9,141 nt of DNA from Planctomycetota bacterium. GTDB taxonomy: Bacteria; Planctomycetota; PUPC01; JACPCR01. Both the position numbers and the translations under genes were made by a program. Below, one piece after another: positions 7,050 to 9,141 of the stretch. The stretch spans positions 1 through 9,141 of the forward strand of contig JASLXP010001120.1 of NCBI GenBank assembly GCA_030740295.1, written 5' to 3'. Below the pieces are notes generated by a model that saw nothing but the letters and a program-made list of their open reading frames with translations, made no database searches and had not been told where the DNA came from. How positions within the stretch are numbered: position 1 is the stretch's first letter; each line of letters opens with the position of its first letter.

Positions 7050-7946
7050 ATGCTGTTTGATACTCACACCAACTTGATGTGGTACCCCGATCATCTCTCT
7101 GACGAGTTTGTGGAGTTCGCGTGGGAGGCCAAGAGAGCGAAGATGAAACTCTCGCCGGATGTCTATTTTGCGGGCAGCGATGTGAGCGAACAGAACGCGT
7201 TCGATTCACGGCCGGAACAACTGCTCGAGGCAACGAAGGAAGCAGACCGTGTCATCGTCTTCGGCATCAAGGCGCCTTTCTGCGGCATCAATGCAGACCA
7301 GGAGCTTGTCGCAGACTTCGTAAACCACAACTCCGAACGGTTTATCGGTTGGTGCTCCGTAGATCCCAATGACACGGACTGCATTGAACAGCTCGAGCAC
7401 TACGTAAACGACCTCGGACTGCGCGGGCTCAAGTGTTCGCCCATTTATCAGAATTGGGATCCTGCCGACCCAAAACATCTGCCACTGTTCAGGAAGGCTG
7501 AGCAGCTTAGCATCCCGGTCAACGTCCATCAGGGGACATCGTTCGTCCGTCCCGGACCGCTCAAGTATGCCAATCCGATCCTGTTGGAGGATATCGCGGT
7601 TGCCTGCCCCGATCTGCGCCTGGTCATCGCTCACATGGGGCATCCCTGGGAAGACGAATGCGTCGTCCTCATTCGCAAGCACCCCAATCTTTACGCCAAC
7701 GTTTCAGCGCTTCATTACCGGCCGCTCAGACACTACCAGGCTTTCATGTCTGCGATCGAGTATGGCGTCGAGCATAAGCTGATCTTTGGATCGGACTTCC
7801 CATCAGCCACTCCTGCCCAGGTGATCGCAGGCCAGCACAAGGTGAATGACGTCGTAAAGGGTACAAACCTGCCGAAGATTTCTGAAGAGATCATTCACAA
7901 CATCATTTACGAGAACTGGAAATCCTTTTTGCCGGAGTTCGCCTGA
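7050..7946 (+). CDS. Amidohydrolase-2 family metal-dependent hydrolase (TIM barrel)
   Basis: The protein has 298 residues, the usual size for the family. The order of metal-site motifs is that of amidohydrolase-2 enzymes: DTHTN at residues 4-8, VNVHQG with His160, AHMGHP with His195, and GSDFP with Asp249. The N-terminal motif is normally HxH; here the second His is Asn8 (nt 7071-7073), while the other expected ligands are present. Family members are lactonases, decarboxylases or hydrolases of small carboxylic acids and sugar lactones. The ATG at 7050 places DTHTN right at the N-terminus, as expected; an in-frame TTG at 6990 would add 20 residues without family similarity. The Shine-Dalgarno site is poor. 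Its stop overlaps the next start by 1 nt, so the enolase-superfamily enzyme is probably its pathway partner. The substrate is unknown. Confidence 0.87.
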   Translation: MLFDTHTNLMWYPDHLSDEFVEFAWEAKRAKMKLSPDVYFAGSDVSEQNAFDSRPEQLLEATKEADRVIVFGIKAPFCGINADQELVADFVNHNSERFIGWCSVDPNDTDCIEQLEHYVNDLGLRGLKCSPIYQNWDPADPKHLPLFRKAEQLSIPVNVHQGTSFVRPGPLKYANPILLEDIAVACPDLRLVIAHMGHPWEDECVVLIRKHPNLYANVSALHYRPLRHYQAFMSAIEYGVEHKLIFGSDFPSATPAQVIAGQHKVNDVVKGTNLPKISEEIIHNIIYENWKSFLPEFA

Positions 7947-9064
7947 TGAAGATTACTGAGATTGAAGCCCTTCCCATCAACGTCCCGCTCAAACAGGGAT
8001 GGACCACAAAGACCGCACACGGGGAACATATTGACTCGCCTTACGTAATGGTGCGGGTCCACACGGATGAAGGCATCGTCGGTCTGGGAGAAGCCACCGT
8101 GTCACCGAGATGGAGCGGCGAGACCAGTCCTGGGGCCGTCGTGGTTCTGGAAGAGCTGATAGGGCCTGCCCTCGCCGGTAAGGATCCCGCCGACATCCAA
8201 AGTCATCGTCAAACCATGGAACGGGCGATCAAACTGAATCCCTTTGCCAAATCGGCCGTCGAGATGGCTTTGTGGGATATCAAGGGCAAAGCCGCCGGCC
8301 TGCCCGTCTATCAATTGCTCGGCGGCAAGGTGCGGGAGGAGATGCCGATCCGTATGGTGATCGGTGCCTTTTCCATGGAGAAGGCTAAACAGCTCGGCGA
8401 GAGGTTCCTCGATTGGGGATGCCGTTGCCTCAAAGTGAAGGTGGGGCTCGATCCGGACGAAGACGTCGAACGGGTCCGCACGGTCAGAGAACTGGCCGGC
8501 CCTGATGTACGGATCAGCGTCGACGCAAATTGCGGCTGGACCGTGCACGAAGCCCGGCGCGCGCTCGCCCGAATGGAGCAGTACGACATCCTCTTCGCGG
8601 AGCAGCCCCTTGGCGTAGGTCTGAACGAAGAAATGGCCGCACTGCGAATGAAATATGATATTCCTGTGATGGCCGATGAAAGCGTCTTCACCCTCAGCGA
8701 CGCCTGGGACGTGGCCCGAATCGGTGCAGCCGACATTATCAGTATCTACCCCGGAAAGAACGGCAGCATCCTGAACTCGCTCGAAATCATTCACATGGCC
8801 CAGGCCGCAAACATCGCCTGCTCGATGGGCAGCAACCTCGAGCTCGGCATCGCCACGGCAGCCATGCTGCATCTGGGCGCGGCCGCGCCGAATATACAGA
8901 GCGAAAATTTCCCGGGAGACTTCATCGGCCCGCTCTACCACGAAGCCGACATGATTACTGAGCCCTTGAGCCTCGGCCCCGTTGCGGCCAGAGTGCCCGA
9001 AGGCCCGGGACTCGGTGTTGAACTCGACATGGATCAGGTGGAGAAGTATCGAGACCGAACTTAG
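7946..9064 (+). CDS. Enolase-superfamily enzyme, muconate cycloisomerase-like subgroup
   Basis: The protein has 372 residues, full length for the superfamily. The N-terminal capping domain covers about 1-125 and includes GEATVSPRWSGET (48-60). The barrel follows, with the catalytic K163-V-K165 pair, metal ligands Asp193 (VDAN), Glu219 (EQP) and Asp244 (ADES), and Lys271 (PGKNGS) as the opposite acid/base. This KxK...D...E...D...K set is that of the muconate-lactonizing (MLE) subgroup, which includes cycloisomerases, o-succinylbenzoate synthases and epimerases. It is not the mandelate racemase subgroup, which uses a His-Asp dyad at that place. The start overlaps the amidohydrolase stop (TGATG), and GGAG at 7934-7937 is its ribosome site. 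The pair suggests lactone formation or isomerisation and lactone hydrolysis in one catabolic route. The exact substrate cannot be read from sequence. Confidence 0.92.
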   Translation: MKITEIEALPINVPLKQGWTTKTAHGEHIDSPYVMVRVHTDEGIVGLGEATVSPRWSGETSPGAVVVLEELIGPALAGKDPADIQSHRQTMERAIKLNPFAKSAVEMALWDIKGKAAGLPVYQLLGGKVREEMPIRMVIGAFSMEKAKQLGERFLDWGCRCLKVKVGLDPDEDVERVRTVRELAGPDVRISVDANCGWTVHEARRALARMEQYDILFAEQPLGVGLNEEMAALRMKYDIPVMADESVFTLSDAWDVARIGAADIISIYPGKNGSILNSLEIIHMAQAANIACSMGSNLELGIATAAMLHLGAAAPNIQSENFPGDFIGPLYHEADMITEPLSLGPVAARVPEGPGLGVELDMDQVEKYRDRT

Positions 9065-9094
9065 CAGAAGGTCAAGAGGGTCGAGAATGAAGAG

Positions 9095-9132
9095 AGGACC
9101 GCGGATGTGTTGGCTCTGATATCCGAGGTCCT
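9095..9132 (+). terminator. Terminator-like hairpin after the enolase-superfamily gene
   Basis: AGGACCGCGGAT at 9095-9106 pairs with ATCCGAGGTCCT at 9121-9132 over 12 positions with one mismatch and a 14-nt loop. Flanking GAAG (9089-9092) and CTTC (9133-9136) can extend the stem past a 2-nt bulge. A pyrimidine-rich CTTCCTTC tail follows, not a pure T-run. Placed 30 bp after the stop, it probably ends the amidohydrolase/enolase transcript. The window ends here. Confidence 0.55.
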
Positions 9133-9141
9133 CTTCCTTCG

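Noticed and set aside
7030..7050. AT-rich AATATATTG as a -10 box for the amidohydrolase
   Set aside because: It touches the start codon, leaving no room for transcription start and ribosome binding.
8102..8941. 279-codon - strand frame opposite the enolase-superfamily gene
   Set aside because: Shadow of a gene with all catalytic residues in place; no homology features on the - strand.

Overview
The window reads as chromosomal DNA from a Gram-negative-type bacterium of medium-to-high GC. The mix is a VIT/VWA protein, a very long coiled-coil LysM protein, a lone FecR-like secreted protein, an amidohydrolase/enolase-superfamily pair and a GC-rich inverted repeat. It would fit the Planctomycetota/Verrucomicrobiota group, but that is an inference from gene style; no rRNA or marker gene is present.

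Layout from left to right: (1) the 3' part of a VIT-VWA protein gene (+ strand), open at the left edge and ending at 1289. (2) A 200-bp convergent gap with a strong 13-bp hairpin. (3) A 4.2-kb gene on the - strand (1490-5680) for a 1396-residue protein: about 1160 residues of almost continuous coiled coil, one membrane segment, a Pro/Ala/Glu-rich linker and a C-terminal LysM domain. (4) A gap of about 630 bp (5681-6308) between divergent genes. It holds two small inverted repeats, a 12-bp palindrome and a 94-bp, GC-rich, MITE/REP-like inverted repeat. (5) A 223-residue secreted or lipoprotein-like FecR-type gene (+) of visibly lower GC. (6) An amidohydrolase-2 family gene (+) overlapping by 1 nt a gene for an enolase-superfamily enzyme of muconate-cycloisomerase type (+). 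A terminator-like hairpin closes the window.

Functionally there are three unrelated parts. The long coiled-coil protein looks structural: a cytoplasmic rod anchored in the inner membrane with a peptidoglycan-binding LysM on the far side. Its most striking feature is an exact 49-residue (7 x 7 heptad) tandem repeat at residues 272-516. The amidohydrolase and enolase-superfamily genes are translationally coupled and probably act in one catabolic route on an acid-sugar or lactone-type substrate that cannot be named from sequence. The FecR-like protein stands alone, without a sigma factor or TonB receptor in the window. No RNA gene, CRISPR array, transposase or phage gene was seen.
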